A stretch of 64,000 bases of DNA from Apostichopus japonicus. Taxonomy: Eukaryota > Echinodermata > Holothuroidea > Aspidochirotida > Stichopodidae. Location of the stretch: NCBI RefSeq assembly GCF_037975245.1, contig NC_092567.1, positions 14,274,876-14,338,875 on the forward strand. The letters are read 5' to 3'. This document shows positions 1 through 11,630 of the stretch, one piece after another; position 1 is the stretch's first letter, and each line of letters opens with the position of its first letter. A program made the position numbers and the translations under genes. The notes under the pieces were generated by a model that was given only the letters and a program-made list of their open reading frames with translations, did no database searches and had not been told where the DNA came from.

Positions 1-555
1 CATATGCAGCATGTATATATCTTCACTATATTGTCCATCAGTGTGCTGTATCTACAACCCAGGCTTTAAACCAGTTGTTTATGCTTCACTGTGCAGCATT
101 TTTTTTCATTTAAGATACTATAATCTCCATTGTATATATATAAATATATGTATTTATCTATGTGTTACTTAGTGCAAGATTCATCGAATAAACATAGCGT
201 AATAACTATCAATTCTAATTCTCTCCATGTTCTTTGGTCACTCGTTCCATCCATATCCGGGAGTCTTCATCAGGGGCAGACTGACCCTCCTAGGTGTTTA
301 GACCTAATATTAAATGCCTTCGATGTTGGATTAGCCTCAAATACGACATCAGCAGTAAAACAGTAACTAGCAAGATCGTTCGCTCATCCATTTGAAATGT
401 TTGTAAGGCTTAACGTGTAATGAATATAGTAAAACGGATTGGTTTGAAATTTGAATACTGTATAGTGTTGACGTTTATGCGCAGTTGTTGTGTATGCAGT
501 AGAACCTGCCAAAATAGTACAGCACTATGGCGGGCAATCAGTCTCAAATTGTGGG
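1..555. other. Noncoding, nothing recognised
   Basis: AT-rich sequence with no supported gene. The short open frames here carry no recognisable domain and have no splice context. Confidence 0.5.
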
Positions 556-1545
556 TAATCGACTCATACCGATTTAAATCGACATATACCAATTTCCTTT
601 GACTTATACTAGTTTCCAGCAGCTTAAATTGACTTCTACCGATTTAAATCGACATATACCAGTTTAATTCTACATATAATCGATCTAAATCGGCATATAC
701 CAGTTCATTTCGACATATCATCGATTTAAATCGACAATCATATACAATTTAAATCGATGATAAGTAAAATAAATCGGTGTATGTCAATTTAAATTGACAT
801 ATACCAGTTTAAATCGATGATATGTCGAAATAAATCGGTATATGCCAATTTAAATCAACATATACCAATATAATTCGACTTATACCAGTTTAAGTTGACA
901 TATTTAAATCGACATATACCAATTTAAACCGATGATATGTAAAATAAATCGGTATATGTCAATTTAAATCGACATATACCAGTTTAAATCGATGATATGT
1001 CGAAATAAATCGGTATATGTCAATTTAAATCGACAAATACTAATATAATTCGACTTATACCAGTTTAAATTGCCATATTTAAATCGACATATACCAATTT
1101 AAAACATATACCAAATTTACAAATAAGTTAAATAAATCGGTATATGTAAATTTAAATCGACATCTACTAGTTTAAATCGATGATAAGTAAAATAAATCGG
1201 TGTATGCCAATTTAAATCGACATATACCAGTTTAAATCGATGATATGTCGAAATAAATCGGTATATGTCAATTTAAATCGACATATACTAATATAATTCG
1301 ACTTATACCAGTTTAAATTGACATATTTCAATCGACATATACCAATTTAAAACATATACCAAATTTACAAATAAGTAAAATAAATCGGTATATGTAAATT
1401 AAATCGACATCTTCTAGTTTAAATCGATGATATGTCGAATTAAATCGGTAGAAGTCAATTGCCTTGGACTTATACCAATTTCTAGCAACTCTAATTGACA
1501 TTTACCTATTTAAATCTACATATCATCGATTTAGCTCATTAACAT
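556..1545. repeat. Degenerate satellite of about 20-bp dyad units
   Basis: About 1 kb is built from variants of a roughly 20-bp motif, 'GATTTAAATCGACATATACC', present in both orientations. Direct units and reverse-complement units such as 'AATCGGTATATGTC' alternate, so the array is rich in dyad symmetry around TTTAAA and ATCGAT. A larger block containing 'GATGATATGTCGAAATAAAT' recurs near 816, 991 and 1240. No coding potential is seen. A short related stretch lies at 17620-17715. Confidence 0.85.
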
Positions 1546-1684
1546 ATTCCAAATTCCGATTTTGGTGATGATTGACATGTGAAGATACATCACGTGCAGT
1601 CACCTGACAAGGCGGGCGAACAATTAAATAGTTCCAAATTTACCAAGCTAGCAAGGGTGTTCATCATGATTATGTCAATGTAAT

Positions 1685-2400
1685 CAGGGGCGTATCCAGG
1701 TTTTTTTTAACCCTGGGGGGGGGGGCGAATTACTATCTAAGCGGAGCGCCACCGTCAGTTGGCGCGCAGCGTACAAGAACATTTCTGGTTTTGATACCCC
1801 CCCATCACCGGAAATGACACTTCTCGGGCTTGAAATGACCAACCAGATGTACACTTCTGCCTGTGAACCAAGTTGTTCCTAATAGTTTTTTTTTTCATCC
1901 ATAACCTTTTTGAAGATGTCACCAGTCACACATCATGTTGGAGCTCACCGCATCTCCTGTGGATCATTGCTTTTTGTAGGTGATTCTACTTCGCGGCCCA
2001 CAATACCCGTAAGCCCCACTTTTCAAGGTTTCAAGCCCATGATTTGTTCAGAATTTGAACACTCACAAATTCTCGTGAATAAATTCACTTCAAAACATAC
2101 CCATAATGTTGCACAAAATTTCATCTATGGGAAACCTTCAACCCCTAACAGACGAGGGAATAATGATGAAGAATGGTGGTCAGGGAATTTTCGAAAATTC
2201 AGACACAGTTAATTTATTGGTGTACGTCTATTAAAACCTTTTTTAACGGCTACTATAAAACTTCGTTGAAGAAAACGAAAAAATACCAGATATTTCCGAA
2301 ACCGAACACTACACATATCTACAGTTGGAGGCTGTTCATCCCGGAACGCCATTTTCATGCTTACTGATATGATGTGATATCTGCTGTTTGCTTTAAATTT
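1685..2400 (-). mobile_element. Inverted, shortened copy of the composite DNA transposon (right end)
   Basis: Starting with the terminal motif CAGGGGCGTATCCAGG at 1685, this stretch is the reverse complement of the right part of the element at 26797-29328. It shares the 'AAGCGGAGCGCCACC' module, the 'GGCTTGAAATGACCAACCAG' stretch and the segment near 28650. It lacks the 368-bp insert found at 28262-28629 in the full copies and joins directly to sequence matching about 27600-27640. No transposase is coded. Confidence 0.75.
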
Positions 2401-3925
2401 TCGAATAGTTGAAAGGAGACTGAAATAAGTAACTATCATCTGTTCATTGTGTAATGCTTCAACCGGGTGTAACGATGAGCCTGGCGGGCTCCTGGCCCAA
2501 AGGGGCCCCTATCAGGAGGTCTAAGCAAGGGCGTCCTCAGAAATGTTTACAAAGGCAGGGGGGTTGAGTAGGGTATAAAGGTGTAACACACTACTAGAAA
2601 CTATCTAAGCGGAGCGCCACAATCGGTTGGCGCGGAGCGCACGACGATTTCTTAGCCAAAATAAATACTCCTAGATCGTCGGAAAAGACCCTTCCCGTTC
2701 AAGTTGCATATCCACATCGGTTATGTTGAGATCTCATGTCTTAGGATTTTTACTTTCAATAATTTCAGTAATGCATTATGGGTCCGTATGCAATGAACAT
2801 AACTAGAGAACTGTTGGTTGGGTGAAATCATTGAAATGTCAAATGCTTAACTTTTCTTTTCAATCTTTGATTTTCCAGTGGGGGAGTGCCCCCTCCCCCC
2901 CCCTACGGTATGGAGTAAAATGGAGACTACTGTACAAATTAAGTAATCAAACCTATAAGCATAGGCATAATTTCGGCTGAAACTTTGTCTCCATCTAAGC
3001 CTAATTTCCTGTGCTTTTTTACTTACCAGATACACCGAAGGCATCTTTATTCTTACCTTTTATATTATATTTATATGCAAGCCCTGCCTCCTTTTTCAAA
3101 TGAACGCAGTTTCAAGTCTGTTGGGTGGTTGGTAATTGTTTTAGAATTTTTCAAAAAATCATATGTCCCGATGTTGTACTCTGTACAATATTGGCTGGAA
3201 TTGGGTTTTAAATAATATACTTCGTTTTCGATTACAATAATAAATAACATAACTAACTCGGCGCAGACATTAACAACCAATGAGCCCATGATCATGATGT
3301 CCGTATTCCGTAAAACGTGGAAATATGTATATTGTCTTGTTCAGTCTTTGCATGAGTTTTTCTTTCCCAGTAAAACGGGCCCTCCCTATCCAAAGAGGTA
3401 TACCCCTTTTCTGTAACATCAGTATAGCGGGGCCCCCTTTTGGTCGGGGCCACCTGGTTAGCACGGTCTGAGCCCATAGGAGTTACGCTACTTTGCCCCA
3501 CATTCTTTTCATTTCACAAGACGCACAGTTTCAAGTTCATTACACACTGAAGGCTTCGATTCTCTATCTGCCTTCAGTTAAGGGAAGATCGTGGGATTTT
3601 CATCCCTATCGCTAGATATTGCTAGATATCCATACAGTACAGTGCCCTTGGGATTTCTTGGATTTTTCGGGGCCTGATCTTGGGAAATTGCAAAGTCTGA
3701 AGTGGTCAGACTCTATATGTAGGTAAGTGTACGACCTCTAGATGTCACTAATATACCCGATCACTTGTTATCGATGAAGTGGTGTGTTTTCGGATTTTGT
3801 CAAGGTCTTGGTACTACGGGCGAAGGTCATTAATTAAGTTTCATAACTCATCGGGAAGCGATTAGAAGGGGTGGGGCGTATGTTTGTGGGACCGCGTTTT
3901 CATGCAGATGGGAACAATCTCAAGA
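2401..3925. other. Noncoding with small element scraps
   Basis: No supported gene. A scrap near 2596-2660 repeats the 'AAGCGGAGCGCCAC' subterminal module in inverted orientation next to a G-rich run. The rest is unassigned single-copy-looking DNA. Confidence 0.45.
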
Positions 3926-3929
3926 AGTG

Positions 3930-4414
3930 ATGGGTTCGTCATGTTCCCCGACGACTCGGTCGAGTTCGAGACCAGCCACAGTTGGTTTCATAGCACAATT
4001 GTACAGTTTAAGGCTCCATACACACATACTCGTTATCATATATAGTACCGGTATATATATATAGATATCTATATTAGTGAGAAAGGAAAAATGGTAACGT
4101 CAAAAATGGAGTTGGTCGGTGTAAGGGGGCCCACGTCCCCTCCGTAATCCTCGATTCGTCACTGGATACCCTGTGTATATAATAGCAGCGCTGTAATTAT
4201 GACTGTTCCTCTTCTCTTCCCGGTATTTTGGCGTTTATCTTCTACTCCCTCCTTTTACTCTCTTTCTTCTTTTTCTTTTCTCTTCCTTCCTCTCCTTCCT
4301 CCTCTTTTTTTTATCTTCCTCTTTTTTCCTTTTTTTCTTCTCCTTTTTTTCTCTCCTTTTTTTCTTACCCGGGAGGCGCGCGCTCCCACCCCCCCCCCCC
4401 TGGATACGCACCTG
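3930..4414 (-). mobile_element. Inverted left-end fragment of the composite DNA transposon
   Basis: This is the reverse complement of the first 450 or so bases of the element at 26797-29328. It runs from the 'GACTCGGTCGAGTTCGAGACC'-like region through TA-rich sequence and a long pyrimidine tract (4230-4370) to the terminal motif CCTGGATACGCACCTG ending at 4414. The pyrimidine tract gives spurious Ser/Phe/Leu-rich open frames. It may be the other half of the inverted copy at 1685-2400, but the outer flanks show no matching target duplication. Confidence 0.7.
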
Positions 4415-4432
4415 CCAACTTTCACTTCTTGA

Positions 4433-4660
4433 GATATGGTGTTACAAGGTTTTCAGACCCCAGCCTCTGTCTACCTCAAATGACCTTTGACCTCCATAAA
4501 TAAATAAAAAGAGATCATCTACTTACCAAGTGATACTTACATACCAAGTTTCTAGTTTAAGCAACTTCTAGAGATATCGTGTTTATAAGCCAAGGCATCA
4601 CAACTCACATAAACACGCCCACACATACATGCCATCATTACTGCATTGCTTATACGAATA
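4433..4660 (+). repeat. Fragment of a dispersed 'TGACCTTTGACC' repeat family
   Basis: It shares 'TTGAGATAT', 'CCTCAAATGACCTTTGACC', 'GAGATATCGTGTTTATAAGC' and an ACACxCACA tail with copies at 53740-54400 and 63530-63610. It contains a perfect 13-base TGACCTTTGACCT at 4481-4493. Confidence 0.7.
4481..4493 (-). promoter_or_regulatory. Perfect DR1 nuclear-receptor-type half-site pair inside a repeat
   Basis: TGACCTTTGACCT is the reverse complement of AGGTCA-A-AGGTCA, the DR1 consensus bound by RXR/HNF4-class receptors. It lies about 1.4 kb upstream of receptor copy 1. The match is seen directly; any activity is inference, because the motif belongs to a dispersed repeat. Confidence 0.3.
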
Positions 4661-5861
4661 TCATCAAACCAAAAATGACCCCCCCCCCCCCACCCCTTGT
4701 CATGGGTTTTAATTCACAGTTGAACATTTCAGTTAACCAAGCTACATGAATCTACCTGACGACCATGGGTCACAAGATCACTTTCATTATCACGAGGACA
4801 GCTCTTGTTTTTATATCTCGGCTCATGTTTACATTATGTTTGTCCCCGCTCACACGAGCATCACCTTACCTGGGCCAATACTGATGAATGTGCACATATA
4901 ATCATTCCGCGCTTCACGTCTTCCTCCGTTATTAATTCTAGAAGAACGCCATCCTGCTTACCCCGTTGACCAGTATCCAGCTTTTTTCACATGTTCACTT
5001 TCCACCAATCACAGAGGTACGTAATTGACATATGTCTAAGTACGATAACCAATCATATCAGACATTCACACTCGGTTCTCACACATTCATTAACTAATTA
5101 ATTAATTAATAACGAGGAGCCACCCGCACAAACAAATAAACAATTGAAAAGACAATTAAGAACGGATTACTGAGAGCACTTAAGTTGTGCCCTACTCAAA
5201 GGGTAATATCAATTTCTTTGCTGAAATGTCGTTCTATAATTCGAAGCAGTTTGATGACTGTTGCATTTCCCTTTGGAAGCATCGTTTTGAAAAGAAGATA
5301 AATTATTGTTTTCATAAGATAGTTTTCATAAGCAATGGATATTCTGTAGTATCTTTGATAAATTACGTGTTTTGTTCAGTCGATACACTATTGTGGTAAT
5401 CGTGTAAGAATGAATGTATATTGTCATTTCTTAAGTTTTAACAAGTACTCGGAGATCGCTAGGCTAGTGTATCTAATACCATGTACAATTGAACAACTAT
5501 AGAATGCAAAGTATTTTTTTGTTTATTGTTTTACATATACCTACTCATTTCCGCTAAATTATTGCAAAATACAGTCATATCAGGCTCTTTCTTTGAATAA
5601 AATCTTTTTGTAAAACCTAGGTATGACAATTAAACATTTTTCACTTTTATACTGTTAAACGTTCTATGAAGAAGGGGTGGGGGAGGGGATGACCAAGAGG
5701 GACAGAACATGTGCATATCATTACTACATATATGTATGCCAACATCACAACTTAGGCCTAATATATATTTCCTTTTAAGGTTAGCATACTGTAATGCATT
5801 GAAGCAATTTGACAAGTAAATACTACAAAAGTCTAATTGAGGTTCTTGCGTTTACAGGGCC

Positions 5862-5949
5862 ATGCTGTTTATCGGGAAAAGAATGGCGTTCATTGTGATT
5901 TCCATTCTTTGTGTCATCGTCAACGTTCAGTTCGTGACGTCACAAGGTG
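5862..5949 (+). CDS. Receptor copy 1, exon 1 (signal peptide)
   Basis: ATG at 5862 opens a hydrophobic leader ending 'FVTSQG'. The donor is GGTG|GTAAGT (phase 1). A second in-frame ATG lies seven codons in. A polypyrimidine tract with TTTACAG just before 5858 suggests that a 5' UTR intron ends four bases before the start codon. Confidence 0.8.
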
Positions 5950-8900
5950 GTAAGTATAACCCTATCCGTGTACTGACATTTTGCATAAAAGACCGACCAA
6001 ATTATTTCCGAACCATAGAATGTGAAAACAGCAAAATAATTTAGATTTAAGGAAAAAATATTGTTATCGATTCGATTTCCATTAGGTTGAAAAATATCTT
6101 ACTTCTCTGAATTATTTCCTTTGAATGAGACTCTCCAAATATTACCAGTTTTTATTATTTAATATCAGTGAACGACTACAACTTGACCCCTGTCAAGAAT
6201 ATTCGTGCCATGGTCTCATCTTTTCTTTAAAATGTATCCTTACGTTAATACGACTTTGTCGTATAGATGGCGAGAATAATATTCTAGTAACACCATATCC
6301 AAATAACGATATATCTACATGTTCCTTTCGGTGTCGTTGGATTCTCTTACAACATTTCTAAATTGCTCAATCTATACCACAAGTGTGGGCATCATGTGAT
6401 ATGTTGCTGAAATGTTCTAATTGTATAAACTATGACACTGGTAACAGAAAGATCTAGAAATTCAAACGTTTGCGACAAAACAAAAGGCGAAATTAGAAAA
6501 CGGCGAAATTAGAAGGCATGGATGAAAAGATTGTTTTTGACATACCATTCCTAAACGCCTCTTTATAAGATTCTTATGTAATGATGGACTCAGAATCTTT
6601 TGCGTCGTGGCAAATTCACTCCATCAAAGAACATAGCTACAGTCGCGAGGACTTCATGGTAACTTGATGTTAGTGCCAAATATCATTCTGCTTAATACTC
6701 TTATATAAATAAGCAAAATTCACATCATTATTGCTTGCACCATTTTGCAATCAACTTCAAGGAATATGAAATGTAACAGCATGTTTTGCAAAACGGGTAT
6801 TGGTGTTATCTTCGCTATCGGTCTGCCCTACCAAGCTCCTACGCCTACTGACGTCTGTTTCGACGGCCTGAGTTTGTCCATATATTGGATTTTACTGGTT
6901 TTAAATGAGGACTGATTGACTAATAACTGGATCTTGAATTGATGTGAACTGAAATATATGGCAGAGTAACACTATAGCTTGGAAAATCATTTGGGTATAA
7001 ATGGGTATAGTAGATGAATTATACATGAGTTTTCATCAATCACTGACCTCCTTTTATTTGTCGTTGCAGATTTTCTAAATTTGAGTGCGTTCCCGTGCTT
7101 TACACATACCTGCTCTAAGTTCTCGCCGCAATGTGCATGTGATGAACTGTGCCATTACTATGGCGACTGCTGCTTCGATGCACCTGCGTCTACTCCGGAA
7201 GTCTTTGTGGATTTTCCACCTAAAGAACTGATGCAATGTCGCAGACTGCCTGGTAACAGCAACTCTGTACTGTGGATGGTGAGCGAGTGTCCAGAAATGG
7301 TACCTGAACGTATTTCAATACTATGTCTGTTTGAACCTTCCAATGATGACGTCACTGAAGTGAACTTGTTTCGACCTGTGTCAGATAGATATGGTAACGT
7401 TTACAAGAATTACCACTGTGCTGTTTGCAATGGCATTCATCCATCTGAAATTGAACTTTGGGAGATCACCCAATCCTGCACGAGTTGTCCAGAAAGTTTG
7501 TCCTTAGACCAACATCACGTAGCTAACATTTCGGCCGAGCATTGTCAGCTGACATATCAGCTAAGTCTTCTGAATCAAGTTTTGAGATGGCGAAGTTGCC
7601 AAGGCAACTGGATTGCTACATGCCCTGAAGTTAGAGACCTCCTCGAGAAAGAGATTTGCTCCAACACTTCATCACCAGGATGGTATAATGGAGATTATTA
7701 CAAGAATGAGTACTGTGCAAGATGTAACGGAATGAACAACTCATTATCCTGGGCATGTGATTCATTCTTAATAGATGAATCACTGCCAGATTTAGGAGTT
7801 TTGGATCGAATCTTTGATTTTTCGAACCTTGGTGAACACCACACACCACAGATACCACAGATACCTTCATGTAACGAGAACGGTACTTACAACGACTTCA
7901 TATTTATTACCGTTAATGATTCATTCATCTCTTACTGTGATAACCTTCTCGATCGAGCTCAAAAATGCTTCTTTGACGAAATCATTGAAGGGTTTTCTGA
8001 TGACTTATCTTGGGACTCAATCAATGATTTTCGAACTGCTAGCCTGAATGAAGAGGGAGCGCACAAACGTCTTTCTCGGGGTTTCAGAATCCCACGAGTA
8101 AACACGTCGTGGTTAGATGATCTTTACAACGAGTTCTACAAGGAGATATCGATAAAATCATGTTACTTGTCCAATGTCGAATTGATTCGCATTTGTGGAT
8201 ACGAAGAATGGAGTGAAACAAATAATTGTTCTCGCGAAACAATCGAGTATAAGTTAGAAGACAACTCAACGACAGATGAAGTTCTGTCAGAGTTAGCGAG
8301 CACTTTCGGCGTTGAATTCAAGATATCATGGTTCAGAATCCATACCAAAACCGTTCCATTGGCTACCGCCCTTTCGGAAAGATCAATCACGGTTTGTCTG
8401 ACGGATGTTAAAGATGACCAAGTTCCTGTTTTCATTTCAAGTCCTTACTATCTTTGGTTGCATACAATCTTTGGAGGAATTTGTTGCATAGTCGCCGTTT
8501 TTAGTCACATTGCAACTTTTCTTACTTATCTGATATTTTCAAAGTTACGTAACACATTCGGCATATCCCTGATGAGTTTTGTTTTTTCCGTTGCTATGGG
8601 TATTGTCTTTGTTCAGTACGTCAATGATTTCGTCATAACAGTAAATGATCGCCTCTGTCAATCATTCGCTGTAATTGGTCACTTCTGTTGGTTGTCGTCT
8701 TTCTCGTGGTTGACAATACTAGTCTGGGACTTGTATGCTACTCTGGCATCCACTACTCTGCGGATACGCAAAGCCAGTTCAAACCGGAGACTAGCCCTGT
8801 ACTGCTGTCTCGGGTGGGTGCTTCCGTTTCTCATAATTGCAGCATGTTTGACTATGTGGTTATGTGAGTTAACAAATATCTCAATTTCATATGGTTCCGT

Positions 8901-9769
8901 GCAAGGAAAGACATGTTGGATAAACCCACCTTTGGTATCCCTGTTCGTCGTTGGAGTTCCTTTGACTGTGTCCTTTCTAGCAAACATGGTTCTCTTCTCA
9001 CTGATAGGCAGATCTTTTTATCATCATAGATCAAACTCTGCAGTTCTTCGGAAAGGTTCCAATTCGAGCACGACCTCCCGGAAAGGCAAACAGGTGGAAT
9101 TGATAGTTTATATCAAGGTACGCCTTCATTTTATAGAAAATTCCATAGTTAATAATTTCATAGAATGCCCCGACAAATCCTCCGCATATGACTATAATTT
9201 TATAATGATCAATTCAAATTCAGTTTAGACATTCTTTATTGATATGTTACTTTCAATTATGGTTTGAGGACATTGAAATTGATCAAAACGAAATTGTAAA
9301 TGCTTAGATTTTACCCAAGCATGTGTGGTGGCAGACTTTAAATTATGGACTTCAAGCAAAACATTTCACGATACCAACTGCACATGGGTGTGTCTGGGTG
9401 CGGTCAGCGAATACAAATACAAACAATGTCACATAAGTGATTTAGCCTGCTATTGTTTGAATGAACATATGAAAAAATATACAAAAAATATAAACAATGC
9501 CCACAAGATATCATTTACGTCATATGTCTATCTCTTCACTACAGATGGCTATGCTGATGGGGTTTTCCTGGTTTTTCGGCTTTCTGTCGGAATTCTCTGG
9601 TGTTGAAGTTTTATGGGCGTTCTACTACCTCTCCTTCCTTCTCCAGGGACTTGTGGTATTCATCTTCTTTGGCCTTGGAGGCAGGGCTGGTGTCCTCTGG
9701 AGAAGCAAACTTGGCCTCTCTGGTTCCTCGTCCACGCAGACTCAAATGTCAACAAATGTGTCGCATTGA
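5862..9769 (+). CDS. Somatomedin-B / seven-transmembrane class B-like receptor, copy 1 (3 exons)
   Basis: Joining 5862-5949, 7070-9117 and 9545-9769 gives one open frame of 786 codons plus stop with consistent phases (1, then 0) and GT..AG introns. Residues 1-28 form a signal peptide. Cys39, 44, 51, 53, 57, 63, 64 and 83 give a somatomedin-B-like domain ending in the doublet 'DCCFD'. The ectodomain then repeats a 'KNYHCAVCNG'/'KNEYCARCNG' motif and has many N-glycosylation sites. Seven hydrophobic segments lie at about 488-512, 527-550, 559-586, 604-628, 650-675, 713-729 and 736-757; 'KTCWINPP' before TM5 and 'FSWFFGF' in TM6 are class B/adhesion hallmarks. I see no GPS cleavage motif before TM1, so it resembles GPS-less, Methuselah-like receptors. 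The cytoplasmic tail is short. It is probably a plasma-membrane receptor; ligand and G protein are unknown. Confidence 0.88.
7070..9117 (+). CDS. Receptor copy 1, exon 2 (SMB, ectodomain, TM1-TM5)
   Basis: Acceptor TCGTTGCAG|AT, donor ATCAAG|GTACGC, phase 1 to 0. The open frame reads on past 9117 to 9228, but the read-through has no homology to TM6-TM7, which lie in the next exon. Confidence 0.88.
9545..9769 (+). CDS. Receptor copy 1, exon 3 (TM6, TM7, tail)
   Basis: Acceptor CACTACAG|ATG. It starts 'MAMLMGFSWFFGF' (TM6), then 'LWAFYYLSFLLQG' (TM7) and a 30-residue Ser/Thr-rich tail ending in TGA at 9767-9769. The internal ATGs are not starts; the frame joins exon 2 in phase 0. Confidence 0.85.
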   Translation: MAMLMGFSWFFGFLSEFSGVEVLWAFYYLSFLLQGLVVFIFFGLGGRAGVLWRSKLGLSGSSSTQTQMSTNVSH

Positions 9770-11630
9770 GAGCATCGCAAATTTAACGCAAATGCTTAGT
9801 AACCATCACGAAATGTGACGTAAACAAGAATGACATCATTTTAGTATTGCTTAGATCCTCATCACTACCACTGTAATGGTACTGTCATTGATAAAGTGTA
9901 GTGAGTAACGTATAGTGGTGATATGGTCCCTACTTTTAACTAAAACTTACCTTGGATTAACAACTTCCCCATGTTGTGCAAAAAGGCTGAACAGTATTAC
10001 GAAGCTGTAGTCGTTGCAGTGACAATATGCATAAATCAACTCACTTGCAGTGATAAATTTTCGTTTTTTCTTGTTTTATCTGCCTCACTGTACCTAGGCT
10101 CAATACATATGTAACTTTCCTGTTATCATTATCTTGTCAGTTTATAATCACTAATCATGTTTTTTTTTTTTGGTGTCCTGCTCACCAGTACTAGTTACAT
10201 ATGTGTTAGTTCTGAACCACCTTGCGACGCTTTACTGTAACAATAATCAAACTGGTACATGTCAACTTAACGTATGGAAAATCAAGAACGTATCTTCAAT
10301 TATGAAGTATAGCGTTTTGTGATAAATACTAACGACTATTAACAGTTGTTAGTTCACCTACCAGCCATCCGTGCTATGAAGCCACTTCTGTAGAAGGTAA
10401 TTTTCATCTTACAACAACATAACGGAAAGTTTTAGACCAAAACGCTCACAGCGAAAACTAAGAATTGGCTGTGCGGCAAGCACAGCTTTGCGGTTTTTCT
10501 GCTGACCTACTTTACCTCGTTGCTCTGTGGACAATTACGCGACGGCGGAAAGCGTCAGGGACTGTTCCATTATACATTAGGGAGTTAATACCAATGAAAT
10601 ACTAGACCGAACCCCCATTACGACTTGTACTTGAATTAGTCTATAGGCTACAGTATCAGTAATACTGTCTCATACGCAGCTAGCATAGACCTTACACTTT
10701 AAGGCTATATTGCGTGCTAAACAGTACAGAACTATATTCTTTAGAACAACTACATACCCCACAAACTGTGGTTTGGTACGTTCCAACCTAGTCGTTTCAT
10801 CGCGTGGTCAGAAACAGGTTCAAAAGGATACAGAAAATGTCACTTAGGAGGTATTATTTTCAACCGAAATTACAATTAATTGAATAAATAAAGTCTTCTG
10901 AAAGTTACTGAGAAGCATTTTGAGTTAAATCTAACAATAACTCAAGATATCACAATCAAACGACAACACTTCTTGAATGCACATTCCCCAACGTGTGCTG
11001 AGTACAGTATCGTGACGTCATGTCGATTGAGAACAAAGGGAAACGGAAGAAATATCCCTGATTTCTTTTTAGTTTGCAATTTGGCGTAAGGTTCTCATTG
11101 GTCAATTTAGTTAAGAATCGGTAGAAAACGTGATGAATATTCATAGTTTAATTCACTGTTTGAACTGGGATTATAGGACTTCGCATACAAAAGTTACGGC
11201 GCAAAAATAGCCCACACAGTGCGGAAAAACTAGGGTTTTCAAGTGTTCTCTCATTGAAAATATCCTAAAATCACTTTTTTAATTAAAAATTGGCGTAAGG
11301 TTACCAAAATATATATGGATTAAGGCATACACCAGCAGAAAGCGAACAGTTTAAGCTTTCAAAATGTGGATGGTCCAAAATGATTGACTAAATACACATG
11401 AAGATACAGGTCAAAACACACACAAAATGGCTCTTGCGCTACACAGTTAAGGACCCTCTCGGAGTGCCGTGAGCGCTATGTTCCGTTATGATGCTCAACG
11501 AGCAAACCATTGTTACGATGAGTTATTTACGATTCATCGTGAGAATTGACTTAAATCTCCACGTGCAACGGAGCTCTTCAGAAAAGGCTACTCTGCTACG
11601 GAACAAACCGTTGAAAAAGTCTGCACATTA
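9770..11630. other. 3' flank of copy 1 and unduplicated spacer
   Basis: 9770-10390 is shared almost exactly with 16598-17190 (duplicated 3' flank). 10391-11630 is unique to this spot. It has no supported gene and holds an AATAAATAAAG stretch near 10884 that could serve as a distal poly(A) signal. Confidence 0.5.

Larger units (their letters stand above)
4980..10390 (+). repeat. Tandem segmental duplication, unit 1
   Basis: Sequence from the 5' flank ('CACATGTTCACTTTC' near 4990) to about 10390 is repeated at about 11630-17190 in the same orientation, each unit holding one receptor gene. Divergence is clear from the 5' flank through intron 1 and very low from exon 2 onward, including intron 2 and the 3' flank. 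The 1.2 kb between the units is not duplicated. Confidence 0.9.

Noticed and set aside
1685-4414. A single inverted composite transposon split by a 1.5-kb insertion
   Set aside because: Both ends are present in the right orientation, but the flanks (GTAAT and CCAAC) do not match as a 5-bp target duplication, so I list two fragments.
9118-9228. Read-through extension of receptor exon 2, giving a 5-TM protein
   Set aside because: A consensus donor lies at 9117/9118, and an exon with TM6-TM7 joins in phase 0 in both copies.
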